Assembly (NCBI GenBank): GCA_038503035.1
Contig: JAVSML010021644.1
Span: 199,272-263,271 of the forward strand
DNA from: Crocodylus rhombifer
Taxonomy: Eukaryota; Chordata; Crocodylia; Crocodylidae
Direction: 5' to 3'
Length of the DNA stretch: 64,000 nucleotides
The position numbers and the translations under genes were made by a program. This document shows, piece by piece, positions 1 to 11,900 of this stretch; the stretch's first letter is position 1, and every line of letters starts with the position of its first letter. The notes beneath the pieces were generated by a model. That model was given only the letters and a program-made list of their open reading frames with translations, did no database searches and had not been told where the DNA came from.

Positions 1-190
1 CTGCTGCCTGCAGGAGCTTGCCGTGCCCTCCCAGCCTCTGGGGGCATGCGGTGTTCATGGTCTGCTGGGTTGCGGGGCAGGGCTCTAATTCATGCTGCTT
101 TGTGTAAAGTGCCATGAATTAGTGGGGCTCCTAAACATCTGTAGGCAGTTTGGATTTCTTTCCCCAGCCTGTCCCAATTCTTTTTTTTTT
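1..190. other. Unassigned sequence, GC-rich at first
   Basis: The first 110 bases are GC-rich (CTGCAGG, GCCGTGCCC, GGGGCATGCGG). The stretch ends in ten T residues that run straight into an assembly gap. No reading frame or repeat family was recognised. Confidence 0.4.
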
Positions 191-200
191 NNNNNNNNNN
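191..200. other. Assembly gap (10 N)
   Basis: Ten N bases follow a run of ten T. The real gap size is unknown, since 10 N is often a placeholder. The T-run suggests that a homopolymer caused the break. Confidence 0.99.
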
Positions 201-780
201 GTTATCTGATATTAGTCTTCTTCCTTAGCCTCTTCCCAGCTTCCCTGCTTCTTTCACCATACTCTTAGCCTAGACAGGTTCTCCTCTGATAATCCAGCTC
301 CTTAGTATCTGACAAAGTAGGCCGTAACCTATGAAAACTCATGCCTTTGTGGACATGTCTATATGACCACAGTGCCTGCCTTCCACCTAACCCATCTCCT
401 TACCATTTTGTGCCCCAAATTTTCCTGTTTCTTCTAGTCAATCCCTGAATCCCACACTCTCCTGAGGTCACCTATTCTATGTTCTCTATGCTTCCAGTTT
501 ACTCTTACTAGTTTCTATCAGTGACTCCCCATTCTAGGCTTTTCCCTGACTCCTACAATGTCCAGAACAGTCCCAATCTCCTGTCCCTCCGCCAACTTTA
601 TGTCCCAATCTGTCCCTTCTGAGCCTGAGTCTTGTCATACAGTGGAACATGCAGTACTATTATAATATGGCTAAATTTAAGTAGAACACTAAAAGGCACA
701 CAAAGAGTAAAAAGCATGTCTCAGACACCAGAGTGAGCTTCCTTCTTTTCTCATTTGCAGGGAGACACTAGACTTTCTCA
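201..780. other. Pyrimidine-rich block, no gene seen
   Basis: About 450 bases have a strong C+T bias on the + strand, with many CCTG, CTCC and TTCC words (for example CTTCCTTAGCCTCTTCCC near 222). It is similar in style to the block at 21605-22140. No long frame and no terminal repeats were seen. It may be a decayed repeat of unknown type. Confidence 0.4.
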
Positions 781-817
781 AAAAAGGAAGGAAGGAATGA
801 AGGAAGGAAAGCAGGCA
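781..817. repeat. GGAA/GGCA-type purine simple repeat
   Basis: A short imperfect tandem array of GGAA units (AGGAAGGAAGGAATGAAGG) passes into CAGGCAGGC. Confidence 0.8.
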
Positions 818-3800
818 GGCATAACAACTTTATTTTAACACTGTAAAATGGCCTATTTTTTCCCTAACCTCATTCTCATAAATGGCCACAGCATTTTAGC
901 TGATATAATTTAGCTTGTTGTATACTAGATAAGTTATAAATGACTGAAAACCAGGTTTTTTATAGGGAAGTTCTGGTCAACTTTAATAACAGGGGATGTT
1001 ACCAGTCTCATCTATAACATACACGTTACAGGTAAAACAATCAAGTAAATGCCATTTAAAAATCTTATGTCATGTACAGGATATGGTTAAAGGCAGATTT
1101 ATTTGTGGAAATGAGCCAAGAAATGCTGAATCATGAATGTTTACATGGTAATTGACACAGACATAAAATCAATTATCTTCATTGTTAATGACTTTATACA
1201 AAATTTACACCATGTAAGCATGATGTTAAAAAAAACAAAACAAAACCAACCAGAACCATGCAAAGTTCTCCTAATGTTGTATAATTATAGACAAAATGGA
1301 ATTGCCCTGATTAATATCTTCTACCCTAATAGTCCTTTCTTGGCCTTCACTTTTCATCTTTTCATAAGTGAGGACACATGTTTTTTGTTTGCCTGTGTTG
1401 GTTTGCTCAATCACAGTCTCTTCTTGCAGCAACATCTGTGCTATTCTAAGGTTAACTCTCACAGCTGGGGGTCAGTTGGTCAACTCAACACTGAGCTTTA
1501 ACTATTGTAGAACGTCAGACGCGGACACTGGATCTTTGCTCTTAAGCCTCAGGATGCAGTTGTTTATTAAACTAGAAAACTATGATGCTGGGATTTATCT
1601 CTCAGCTGTAGTTTCTTGTTCCAACAAACATGCTTACTGTCTAGCTGATGTGTACACTGCACAGTTGTTAATGACACTGAAATTTGGCTGATTCAAGCTT
1701 AGATTATAGTTATTCAGGGTCAGTTACTCATTATATTATTCATTACCATTTTCATTTCATCTTTAAAAATAAAATTTCTCTCTGACCTGTACTTTTCCAG
1801 GAAAACAATTATTCAAGCTCAGTTAGGGTCCAATCTTGAAGTCCTTCCAGAGTAGCAACTGCAATGAAGTCACTGGTAGACTGCAGGATTAAGTTCACAA
1901 AACTTGTCCCTGATCTTGCTTACACCAGTTTATATTGGAAGTAAAATAAAAATAAGTGAAATTAGAATCAGGTCCCCCTTCAGCCTTCTGCATGCTCTTG
2001 GACAATGGTATGAATGTCTTTTCATAACTGTGCTCTGCTTGCTAAGTGAATTTTTCTACTTGATTTTTGTTTTTGAATTTCAGAAAGGTATAGACTCTAC
2101 AGACTTGCTCCTGAGTGACATGTCAGCAAGCAAAAGGCCCCAAATCAGCAAAGGATTCAGTCACAAATGAGTGACTTCAGTGGACGTACTCTTCTACTGC
2201 TAGTTATATGCACACTAGATAATGTAGGGCAAAGAAGAATAATGCATGCAATGAATGACTCAGTATTCCCAAGGATTTGTAATATATTGAACTATTCCAT
2301 ATTCACATTGGAAACTTTCTCCTTCTCTGCCCACCTCCCCAACACCATCAGCTAGATGACATCCATAGTCTATCAGACAGCGAAGGTTTCTGCCTTCTTC
2401 ATAATGCTCAGGTGACAGCTTGAGACCCAAGAAAAGGTATTGTTGAAGGGACTGGGAGGAATCAGAGGTAAACTCCCAGCCCCACAATAACTATTCACCT
2501 ATCACTGAAAAATAAGCATCTTCATATGTCCCCTAAAGCTTGGCATCTTCATTTACTAACCTTTTGTGAGAGGTATCGATTTAAAAATGTCCCTGGGCCT
2601 CAAAAGTCAGAAAAACTACCCACTTCCGTTTAACTGCCTTGGATTCATCTAACATTTTATAATCCCTTCACAGAAAGACGTTATTTATTTCACATTCAGT
2701 GCTACACAGCAGCCATGCATTACAAGGCCCAGGATGGTAGTTCATTATTAGGTTACTAAAAATGGCAGCCTTTAGAGATTTTCTGTATTTGAAACTGATT
2801 TATTCTCTTAAGAAATAAAGATAAAAAGAAGATGATTGTTGGTGATGCTGTGAGGTAACAGCTTAGTTTCCCAGAGAGGCCAACTGCTGAATGCAGATGT
2901 TTATATAAGAGTGCAGCCAAATCTTATAACCAAATGTTTTGCCTGCTTCTGCATAAATGGTACTGTCTAACAGTCTGGTGGTTAACCAAATAAGCTTTTT
3001 TTCCCCCAAAGCTGACTCATCTTTTTCCTGCCAACAAATTTTTCATAGGTGTGGTAGAGGTTTGTCACAAAAAGCCACTGATTCATAACTACTAAGAACC
3101 TAATAAAACAAAATAAAAACAAATAAGTCATACAAGTAATAAAAACAAATCTGCTCCTATCACTTTCCTATTTATTTCTGACTGATTCACACTCAAACGC
3201 CTGCTTAGTGCCATACAGACTCTGAAAGGAGTCCTGCTGAATGAACGTGCTTTGCCATGCTGCCATTTAACTTCAGATCAGTCCTGGAAGTATTGAGAAG
3301 AATTTGTCTGCTTTCTAATGTGTCCTGATATAATCACCATGCTGCTGTCTGAAGCTGAATGAGAAACAAACTGCCTCGTGTTAATGACTAAAATCCCCAA
3401 ATATTAATATGTCTAGAGATGTTAAGAGATCTGGTGAGTTCTCCATAAACACAGAATCCTTCAGCTTTTTATGCCATCCAAGTAACATCCCTGTCCCTAA
3501 AATTTGCAAAGTTATATGCATAGCTCTAACAACTAAAGTGAACTTAAGTTCCACCTAAGGCTTTAAAACAGGGCTAAAACCTAATTTAAGTAATGAATAT
3601 GCTTCTTGCTGGACTTTGGTAAAAGACACTCTTACTCAAGGAGAGTATGAAAAACTATTTGCTTGTTCAAAGGATCCATTTCTCATATATCTTGAAACCA
3701 ACATTAATAAAACATTACTCAACACTCATACCAGTTGCTAAAGAATACAGTTAAAAATGCTAATTCCTTACTGGCCCAACGTTCAGAGAGCGTTCTTTTT

Positions 3801-4308
3801 GTTCCCCATATCACCTGGATGGCATCTAGTGAAGGTTGTTGGAAAGTAGGCAAACCCTTGATTCTACCATCCTCTGTCACTGGCCAGAAGAAGAGATAGA
3901 AAGAAAAAGGTATTTTGTGGCTGATGTGGGCTAATAGAGGTAACTTGCCTCTTGAATTTATGGAAAACCAAGGACTGCGTTGTCAATTTGTAACAAAGTA
4001 GTCTCTGGTCTTCTGCAGCAGTACAACCAGATGATGCCCCTTTCATGGGATTTATGGCAGAGCCAGAATCTAGCCTATGCAGTATAGCAAGAGAGTCAGT
4101 TTCCCAGTTCCTTCTGATTTTATCCCCAAGATATGTGAGAGAAGGGGAATTCTACTATTGTACTTTTTTCCTAACGGTCATGTGTCTCCCTTTCATATTG
4201 GTCTTCTGGAGAATCCCTAGTTAATCCTAAAACTGATAGTCTTGGTGTGAGGTTTCTGGTATAAAGTTTGTTGTAGTGGACACCGTCATTCCCTTTCTGT
4301 CTCTCTGC
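818..4308. other. Long AT-rich stretch without a recognised gene
   Basis: All frames here are short and unlike known proteins; the longest are about 120 codons in AT-rich sequence. A small remnant near 1910-1970 (CTTACACCAGTTTATATTGG) matches the 'TTACACYRGTGTA' words seen again near 31735 and 58545, so it is probably the edge of an old interspersed repeat. Nothing else could be assigned. Conserved noncoding DNA cannot be excluded by eye. Confidence 0.5.
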
Positions 4309-4336
4309 AAAGCAAAGCATAGCAAAGCAAAGCAAA
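4309..4336. repeat. (AGCAA)n microsatellite
   Basis: About five pentamer copies, GCAAAGCAAAGCATAGCAAA and onward, with one interrupted unit. It lies inside a 163-codon minus-strand chance frame (4171-4662). Confidence 0.85.
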
Positions 4337-4931
4337 ATTGAGTTGAATAAGTTTTGAAAAGCTACCACATGGAAAGAGGAATAGAAAAGAAAGAAACTTT
4401 CCAATACCTGGAAAACATTTATAGCATTGCCCTCAGTCACATACAAGGGGAAAAGATGGGGAAATTTTAAAAATGTAATAAAGCTGATATTTTTCCAGAT
4501 TTCAAATAATAAAGCAAATTTTAAAAAAAGTTGTTTGTTTTGAAAATGCAGCTTTGTACCTAAACTTCCCTGCAAAAATGCAAACATCTTGTTAAAAAGA
4601 ACCTCAATCTTTATGGAAACATGGCAGGCTTCTTTGAAAATGTAACTAAAATTGTTTTGCAAGAATTATGACACCAGATGAAGAAAAACAATCTTCTACC
4701 TCCAGTAAACTCTTTTAACTGGAATATGTCTACATTTCCCGCAAACCCGTAAATACAGGTTTAGCTAAAATTAGTCTGCCTTGCTAGTATCAAATCAACA
4801 TCTCAAGTTAACAGTGAAAGAGCAGTTATTTTCAGCTGCCCTTACACTAAGTATTTGATACTGGAGTCCTTGGAAAGGACTGCAGGATTTGATTCATTAA
4901 GTCCCAAAGGTTCTTGTACAAACAACTATCT
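4337..4931. other. Unassigned AT-rich DNA
   Basis: No repeat ends, RNA gene or credible coding frame were seen. The minus-strand frame at 4171-4662 is open because the region is AT-rich. It shows no domain and runs through a microsatellite. Confidence 0.45.
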
Positions 4932-5167
4932 GAGTGCATCTACATGAGACACTAACTGCTCAGTAGCCTAATAACACTGCACAGTAGCATGCTGGGCAAA
5001 ACCTGTGCCAATACACTACTGTGCAGTTAGTGTCCAAAAAAACCCATGTGCCAGTGCTACTGCATAGTAGCGCAAGTTACTGTGCATTGATTTAGTACTT
5101 ATTTATCCATGTATTAAACTTAATGCACAGTAACTAGAGAGCATTAATGAATGTGTCGACATAGCCT
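4932..5167. mobile_element. Non-autonomous TIR element, GTCTACA family (copy 1)
   Basis: The left end reads GAGTGCATCTACATGAGAC. The reverse complement of the right end reads GAGGCTATGTCGACACATT. Just inside the left end, CACTAACTGCTCAGTAG and CTAATAACACTGCACAG match the inner end of the copies at 27242-27713 and 32671-33162, so the three form one family. An inverted pair CACTAACTGC (4950) and GCAGTTAGTG (5023) forms an internal hairpin. No coding capacity. The target duplication is not clear. Confidence 0.6.
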
Positions 5168-6403
5168 CTATAACCTTTACAGAGTGAACTATGCAGGCAA
5201 ACTCCAATACTGAAAGCTTGTACAAAACTACAGAACCACTGTGACCTAGCTGGGCTTTTGGATCAGGCCTTATGTTAACAGGGCTACAAAATGGCAGAGA
5301 GAGTTATGATAAAGGGAGAAATGAAATAAATAAGCCCATGTTTCCTTCTTCTTTACTGATCTAACAAATCAGTCCTTAAATGCCTGATGTAAAAACCACC
5401 GATGCAAATGGAAAAGCTTCCATGATATTAATGGGCTTTAGATTAGGCACTAAAATTGGTTTCATATTAAAGTTATAGGCCCAGTGTTTTCCAGATACAA
5501 AGCACACTATTTCAATCTAATCCGTTTAGCTTTATTGACAAAATATAATTAATCAATCAGGATAGATTGTGTGAATGAGATATCTGAAGGAGATTAGGAA
5601 GAGCAGAAACAACGTGGCAAATTTAACCAGGAGCTGGGAGAACAGAGAGGTCAATTTGAAAACTAACACCAGATTTTTAAGGGCAACGATGTGGACAGCT
5701 AACATAAAGCTGGACCTTGGAAAAGAGGGAGATTCAAAGACTCAAAGTAGTTGAAATGCAGTCTTATTGAAAAACGTCACAGATTCCATACACAGCTGAA
5801 ATATCTAATGATTGGGAGTTGGAGAGAACTGACCAGACAAGAGACCTTAGAAAGACAGTGAGGACAAGGAAAATAAAATTCTCTGAATCCATGGTTAGAG
5901 AAGGGGAGTGCCTAAAGAAGATAATTATTTGAGGATTCATGGAAAGAAGATGGAAGAGGGGAAGGCGGAGAAGAGCATAGGTAAAGGATACAAAAGGGTG
6001 AGTGGAATTGAGGGTTAATCAGGCAACAAGTTCAGCAAAGAATAGACAACTGTGGAGAGAGCTGTTTTTTCTCCCACCAACCGCCAAATTTAGGGTGCCC
6101 GGTGATGATGGAAGAAGAAAATATATAGTCAAGTTTATTAATAACTATAATGGAAAATAGGGATGAAAGTACATTGAGAAATCTTCTACCCCATTTTCCT
6201 GCTCCAAGACAGGAACAACTATCCTGAAATGTCAAAAACATTATTACACAGAATGGGATTTTCCAAAGAATTCAGATCCTTAAGGATAGGTGGGTGTCTA
6301 ATGCCTATTTATTTTAGTAGGAGTCAGACATATACTTTTTGATGCTCTGGACCTCAGCGTTGACCTCACTATGCTCCCATTGACATCAATTTTAAAACAT
6401 CTC
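5168..6403. other. Unassigned, purine-biased
   Basis: The part from 5570 to 6010 is strongly purine-rich on the + strand (GAGAT, GAAGGAG, AGGAAGAGC). A word near 5425-5450 (TTAATGGGCTTTAGATTAGG) resembles the sauropsid 'cttcaatgggctttggatcagg' remnants. No gene was seen. Confidence 0.45.
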
Positions 6404-6798
6404 AGGCATATATACACATGCTCCGGGGTGGGCACTTTATTTAGCGTGGCTCTCAGAGCAATGTTATTGTGCTGGTGGATGATAAAACAAATATATTGAA
6501 CTAATTAAATGAACATTTCAGCTTCGAACAGCCAAACACTAATTAAAGCCACTCTAATTAAAGTGCCCGCAGCATCATGTGTATTCAGCATACCTCACTT
6601 TGAAAGGACAGTGGGGGTGCTTTAACTAAAGCTCATTCTATGAGCTTTAAAGTGCCCCTGCCACCACTTTGAAATGAGGGGATGCTGAATACATGTGATG
6701 TCTAAATAGCATGCACCAGCAGACTCAACAAGTGAGTCTGCTCCAACATGCTAATCAGCATGCATCGGAGCAGAGGTCCATCATCTGTATAGGTGCCC
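6404..6798. mobile_element. Foldback MITE with about 127-nt hairpin (copy 1)
   Basis: The core at 6574-6700 is an inverted repeat. TCATGTGTATTCAGCAT on the left pairs with ATGCTGAATACATGTGATG on the right, and the two arms meet near 6639 at AGCTCATTCTATGAGCTTT. The outer ends (GCATATATACACATGCTCC; right end GTATAGGTGCCC) are weakly inverted. Close relatives lie at 41429-41722 and 60142-60478, and a partial one at 9574. It is non-coding. The outer limits are approximate. Confidence 0.7.
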
Positions 6799-6869
6799 CT
6801 CTTGACTCACAGATAAGCGAACGATGGGTGCTTTGGAAAATCTCACCTGCTCTGTGGGATGGGCTAGTG

Positions 6870-7185
6870 CAGCATTTCTCAACCTGTGGGTTGCAACACA
6901 ACATTGGGTAGCAAGGATATATGAAAGGGTCGTGAACAAACTTAAAAAAAATGGATTCTCCTTTAAAGGAGAAAAATGTGGGACACCATAGATTTCCCTT
7001 GCAGGCTGGCAGAGTTTAAGTCTGCAAGGGGCTGCTTGCCCCGCCGTCCCCACCTCCCCATTCCCTATATACCCCTCTGAGCCACACACCCACCCCCTGC
7101 CCCACACATGGTGGGGGCACTGGGCCAGGACTGGCCACTGGTGTTTACAAATGGTACCTGGTACAAAAAAGTTTGAGAACCACTG
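6870..7185 (+). mobile_element. hAT non-autonomous element
   Basis: It starts CAGCATTTCTCAACCTGTGG and ends GTTTGAGAACCACTG, the usual CAG-NGGTTCTCAAC style of hAT (Charlie-like) inverted ends. The flanks GGCTAGTG (6862) and GTCTAGAG (7186) agree at 6 of 8 bases, fitting an 8-bp target duplication of NTCTAGAN type. A related copy in the opposite orientation is at 31029-31355; they share the inner TTTACAAATGGTACCTGGTAC-type end. 316 bp, no coding capacity. Confidence 0.85.
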
Positions 7186-7193
7186 GTCTAGAG

Positions 7194-8695
7194 AACCGTC
7201 TTCTTAGTCTCATGCTCATGATGTTCTAATTTGTCAATATAATCTTTGAAGATTCAAACAAGCAGAAAATGCATTGCATTTCCTATTAAAATGCACCACA
7301 GAAATAAAACAACAATTAAACAGTGATTCCAACACATGGTATGAAAAAAATAGCTTATTTACTTGTTTTTTCTTTAACATTTTATAGAGAAGCATTCAAA
7401 ATTCATTTGCTCAGATAGGTTTTTTTGATTTTCATTGAATGAGACTTACCCTGTAATTTTTTACTAACTGTGATCTTTCTTTTCATGTTTCAAACGAGTT
7501 CGTAAGAAACATGCCACATTAAAGCTATAGCTCTCTTTAGAGGTATCAGCTTTGGTTGCATATTAAAGTCACACCACTGTACTATTAAAACCATGTTTAT
7601 TGACGATTAAAATGTAATTTATCTCCTCTTGTCTCCACTCTTGATAGCACGCAAACTCTAAAGATGTCTGGAGAACTTGTAGACAAACAAGAGTATTGTA
7701 TAAAACCAGTCTAACAGCTGCTAAATCTGAAAAGAGCTAATTTTAATCACATCTCTATGATTATGGCCATGAGTGCCATGCCTCTATGATGCTCTTCTAG
7801 TTTCTACTAATTCTTGATGCTCAGAAGTGTTCTGGGGCTAAAGACTCCTGAGATCTAAGTTCAGATGGTAGGAAGGAGAACCAATTTTTTTGGTGAACTT
7901 AGGTAAACAATGAATCCTACTGCCAAATTTTGACCTCCAATGAGCGAGGAAGTTGAATTTTCTCTAACTTCATGGCCCTTGGGCCTGAGAGAAGAACAAT
8001 GTTAACAATTCTTATGATTTTATCATGGGTCTGGAGGTATTTTGTGTTTCCTCTTAGACTTCAATTTCTGAAGTCAAATAATTATGGGACAATCTCACCT
8101 TTCATATAAAATATTTCTAGCACTTGGTTTCAGTGAAAAACTTAAAGCACAAATTCTAAAGCCTCAAAAACCCTGAAAACAAAAAAGAACACCCAATTGA
8201 CACATGATTTTTGAACAGTTGGGATACTGTGGGAAAAAACATCAAACCCATGAGAAACCCTGACTTCACTTCTGCTTTGCAGATGCAGGCTGACTCCTAC
8301 AAATGGAAATACTAAAAAAAAAATCTGCCCTGAAAAATGTCCTCAAGGTATACATTTATCAGAAAAACAATCAGCTTTGTTCATTATCATGTACATATTA
8401 CAGCCTGTAAACTCTGGGATAAGAGAACACTGGATTAAAATATGGCTGTGATGTGACTTCTCAATAATCTACTGCCATTGTTTTAGAACTACGTAAATAT
8501 TGAATGGAGCAAGAAAGATAACTCAAAGAAACAGTCTGTTTTCTCTGTGAAGTTTTTAAAAGAAGAAAGGTATGATACTTTCAGAAAATATACTCTGTTC
8601 CAGATCTTTAACACTTTACAGATTTGCTTCCAGGCATTAACTGGCCCCAAACAGAATCCATTCGCCATGAGAACTGGCAGTCATTGAGACAAGCT
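7194..8695. other. Unassigned AT-rich DNA
   Basis: No terminal repeats, tandem arrays or coding frames of interest were seen over 1.5 kb. Confidence 0.45.
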
Positions 8696-8860
8696 CTGAG
8701 CACATGGGTACCTTTAAGCACATGCTTTAAGACTATCCTGAATTCAACGAAGTGCTTAAGTACTTGTTTTCTTTTAAATTAATGCTTAAGCTCCATTGGC
8801 TTCAGTAGGACTTAAGCATACGATTACAGTTAAACATGGGTTTAACAGCTTTGCTGGATT
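8696..8860. repeat. Old 'cttaagcac' interspersed repeat
   Basis: Repeated words TTTAAGCACATGCTT, GTGCTTAAGTAC, ATGCTTAAGCTCC and ACTTAAGCATACG occur with the phrases ATTGGCTTCAGTAGGAC and TTTGCTGGATTGGG. This combination recurs at 10740-10865, near 51915 and at 62883-63003. It is probably an ancient palindromic DNA repeat; I cannot name the family. Confidence 0.5.
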
Positions 8861-9573
8861 GGGACCACAGTAGTGACTAAGCCATACAGAACAAAGATAC
8901 AGGTAGAAAAACAACTGAAAATCTTCACGTCTCCAGCAGTGATGATTAAAATGTCCTACCTTCTGGGGAGTATGAAGAAAATGTTCAGAAGAGCCAAAGT
9001 GATTTTGAAGTCTAAATCCCACTGTTTTTGTCAATACAGGTTAGACATCTGGCTGCCAAAATCACTTAGGTGCTTTTGAAAAGTATATACTCTGTCATAT
9101 TTCTCATCTTCACTGTTTTTTTCAGGCACTCGGTCCACCCTTTCCTTCATGTTGCATTCATAGTTAAGTTTATTTCCAATAGTTTCATCCCCTGTAGAAG
9201 CTCAGAATGTGTAGCCTGCAAAAGTCTTAATAATTACAGAAAAGGACCAGCTATCAACCTATGTCCAATTATGTCAGCACAGCACCCTCTACTGCTTTGG
9301 GACAAAAGCTTCTGAGCTGATATGAGCTTCCAAACAAACATGTTGCAACAAAGGGGGATCTGAATTATTTCCAAGAGAAATATCTTTTATCTTCAGCTTT
9401 TGTTCATAAAGGGCATCCCAAAAATGTGGTTTCCCTTTTCTCCTCACCTGTGTGCACAGAGGTAAATCCCCATATCTGAACTGACTGTTCATTAACAAAT
9501 GTTTCAATTATCTTTTTTCTAACAACATTTCACCCAGTCCCCCAAAAAACTTTATGCCACAATATGCAACAAG

Positions 9574-9750
9574 CAATGTTATTGTGCGGGTAGATGATAA
9601 AGCAAATACATTCTGCTAATTAAGCAAACATTTCAACGCACACAGCCAAAAAGCCATTATAAACCTAAGTAGTAAGGCATGTGTATTCATTTTCTCAACA
9701 GTGTGCTTCAGAGATAGGCATCCAGCATCAGCCCTGCTTATTCCAAGGTT
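9574..9750. mobile_element. Partial relative of the foldback MITE
   Basis: ATGTTATTGTGCGGGTAGATGATAAAG with CTAATTAAGCAAACATTTCA matches 6460-6525 of the foldback at 6404 (ATGTTATTGTGCTGGTGGAT and so on), followed by the shared GCATGTGTATTCA. The hairpin partner arm is missing or decayed, so this copy looks truncated. Confidence 0.55.
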
Positions 9751-10081
9751 TTAATTCACCCAGCTATGAAGTACGTCATAAGTATGCTTTGAGAAAGAAC
9801 AGTCCAAAAATTCTTTGAACCCGTGGTTAGAGAAGGAGACTGCAATTTGCAAAGAAGACTCCAAAAATTCTTTCCACTTACTTTAATGTGTTCTTTTAAG
9901 AAAAAATAAGAAGAGTAGCCTTTGTATTCATCTTAGGGAGACTGTCAAACAGCATGCCTTACTATTTTTTTCCAGCTTTTGCTTTATTTATCACATATCA
10001 AACCTGTACCCCCTGAGGAAATGTTAAATGCTATGTATCAGGACTTATGTTTCATTAGGTTGAGTGCTATCCACACCATAC

Positions 10082-10363
10082 CAGTAGTTCAACCTGCTGG
10101 GACTCGAAGCACCCCTCATTGGACTTAAGGCCTCCCTCCTGATAACTTTTGTTAATTGAGTGGCACCTAATTTCAAAAACTGATTTATATATTACAGTGG
10201 TTCCCTCCTTGAAGAGAGTATGGGCAGTGGGTGGGAAATCATCCAGGTAGGGGCAAGCCTGAGTCTGTGCTTAATGCATCTGTTTATCTCCTCACACCTT
10301 GGGGCACCCTTCAGAGAAACTGTCAGCACCCCAGGGTCAGAGCACCCTAGTTGCAAATTACTG
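10082..10363. mobile_element. Probable decayed hAT element
   Basis: The right half, CAGCACCCCAGGGTC through GAGCACCCTAGTTGCAAATTACTG, aligns with the right end of the hAT copy at 23338-23642 (CAGCACCCCATGGTGC through AATCACAG). TTCTACAC follows, which fits the NTCTANAN target preference. The left boundary is unsure. CAGTGGTTCCCTCC at 10195 or CAGTAGTTCAACC at 10082 could be the start. Confidence 0.45.
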
Positions 10364-10627
10364 TTCTACACAGTGTCTGTGCATTACCTGTAATATAGCT
10401 ACAAGGTCATGTCTATCATATGGTCTCTCTCCCATTTTTCAGCCCTAGCCTTCTGCTGAACCACTCTAGGCTAAATCCAAAGCATATTAAAGCACGTCAA
10501 TGTCACTGAGGACTGGATTCTTTCAATCCTTCTCCCACTTTTACTTTCATGACATTTCCCACCCTGCTAATTCTACTCCTTTCCTGTTCTTCCACCTTTT
10601 CAAAGTGCTTAGGCACATTTTTAAATT

Positions 10628-10865
10628 TAAGAGAGCTGTGTCAGTCTGAAGTCAGGCACCTTATAGACTAACTAAACCAGAGATGTCTAGCATGAGCTCA
10701 AGTGAGCCTGAATGTACTTCATCGGATGCTTACATTTAAGAAAATATTAAGTCTCTTTGGCTTCAGTGGGATTTTGCTTATGTACTCTGCAGAACAGACA
10801 TGAATTTAAGCATATGTCTAAAGTTAAGCATTTATTTCAGTATTTTGCTGAGTCTGAGCCTTGGA
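10628..10865 (-). repeat. Two old interspersed-repeat remnants
   Basis: 10628-10733, read on the minus strand, contains ATCCGATGAAGT, GCTCATGCTAGA and TTAGTCTATAAGGTGCC. This is the widespread sauropsid word order 'gatgaagt...ctcatgc...ttagtctataaggtgcc'. 10740-10865 carries CTTTGGCTTCAGTGGGATTTT and TTAAGCATATGTC, the 'cttaagcac' repeat type seen at 8696. Family names are not assigned. Confidence 0.45.
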
Positions 10866-11702
10866 GATAAAGGCACAACATAGTCGTACATGTTTGAGAA
10901 AATGCACCAGATTCCTACATTATTCTAGAAGTCTTCCTTTAATATAGTATTTTTTCATTTTAATTTAATTTCTTTAGTAAAGCTCACTTTCTTCTGTTTC
11001 CCTCTCCTTTTTGACAGGCAGATGAGGAATTTTAATATGGATATAACATTTGATTTAACTTCTAATGTGTACTGCCTGTTATGTACACATTTACATGTGC
11101 CTTTTGTTCCTTTAAACTAGGCACGGATATTACATTTTTACTGGTATAAGTGATCAGAAACCACACTATACCCATAACAGAAAAGGAGTTTGGCATGCAG
11201 AGACCTGTTTAAAAATGGTGGAGCCTGGTCTAAGATTTGCCTCCCCGACCAAAAGATGAATGTATGTTCTGTTTGTTACCAATCTAAACTACACCACTTA
11301 CAGAAAACCAGTAACTTAGATCAATTCTGCCTCAGCCTTTTTGAATGTTTGTACCTAGCCTCAAAGATTAATAAAATCTATAACATGATGGAATAAACTT
11401 TCTCAATTTAAAGATGACCTGATTTACAGTTCACCATAAAACTGGCATTTTTGGAATTCAATCTCTTTCCTTGTATGTACTGTAGATAAATCTTTTCATA
11501 AAGGGCTTGTGGCAGTCTGCTAATATTCATTACAGGCAGTTGTGTGATACCTATCAGCATAACATCCTGATACAATGTACTTGGCTTTAATTGTGACATG
11601 ACATGATTCCTGAAGAGAGTTATTTGTGTGGGTCACATTGCTGTAGTAGCCGAACACCTCACAGTAATGTATTCGTCTTAACAATGCACCTCGAAGGTAG
11701 GA
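10866..11702. other. Unassigned DNA
   Basis: AT-rich sequence with no recognised repeat or coding frame. Confidence 0.4.
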
Positions 11703-11770
11703 AAGTGCTACTACCCCCATATTACAGATAGTGAGTTACAGCACAAAAACATCCAAGGGCTAAATCCTTG
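11703..11770 (-). mobile_element. Possible MIR-like SINE fragment
   Basis: CATATTACAGATAGTGAGTT, AGCACAAA and CCAAGGGCTAAATCC resemble the minus-strand 3' half of MIR (cattttacagatg-type, then gaggcacag, then cttgcccaagg). Short and diverged, so the call is weak. Confidence 0.3.
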
Positions 11771-11900
11771 TTTGCCTTACATACCTACACACGTATGTAG
11801 TGATGTAACTAGTTTTTGGCACCTACACATGCTTTTAGATTCAATTTCCTCCTGAATGAAACAGAATCCCCCTGTGTGCATCCCTCGTGGAAGTGACTTA

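Noticed and set aside
4309..4336. CRISPR-like spacing of short repeats
   Set aside because: Simple pentamer microsatellite with no spacers; no CRISPR array in the window.
4171..4662. 163-codon open frame, minus strand
   Set aside because: AT-rich sequence, passes through the (AGCAA)n microsatellite, no domain or signal; its Phe/Leu-rich text is what such composition gives by chance.
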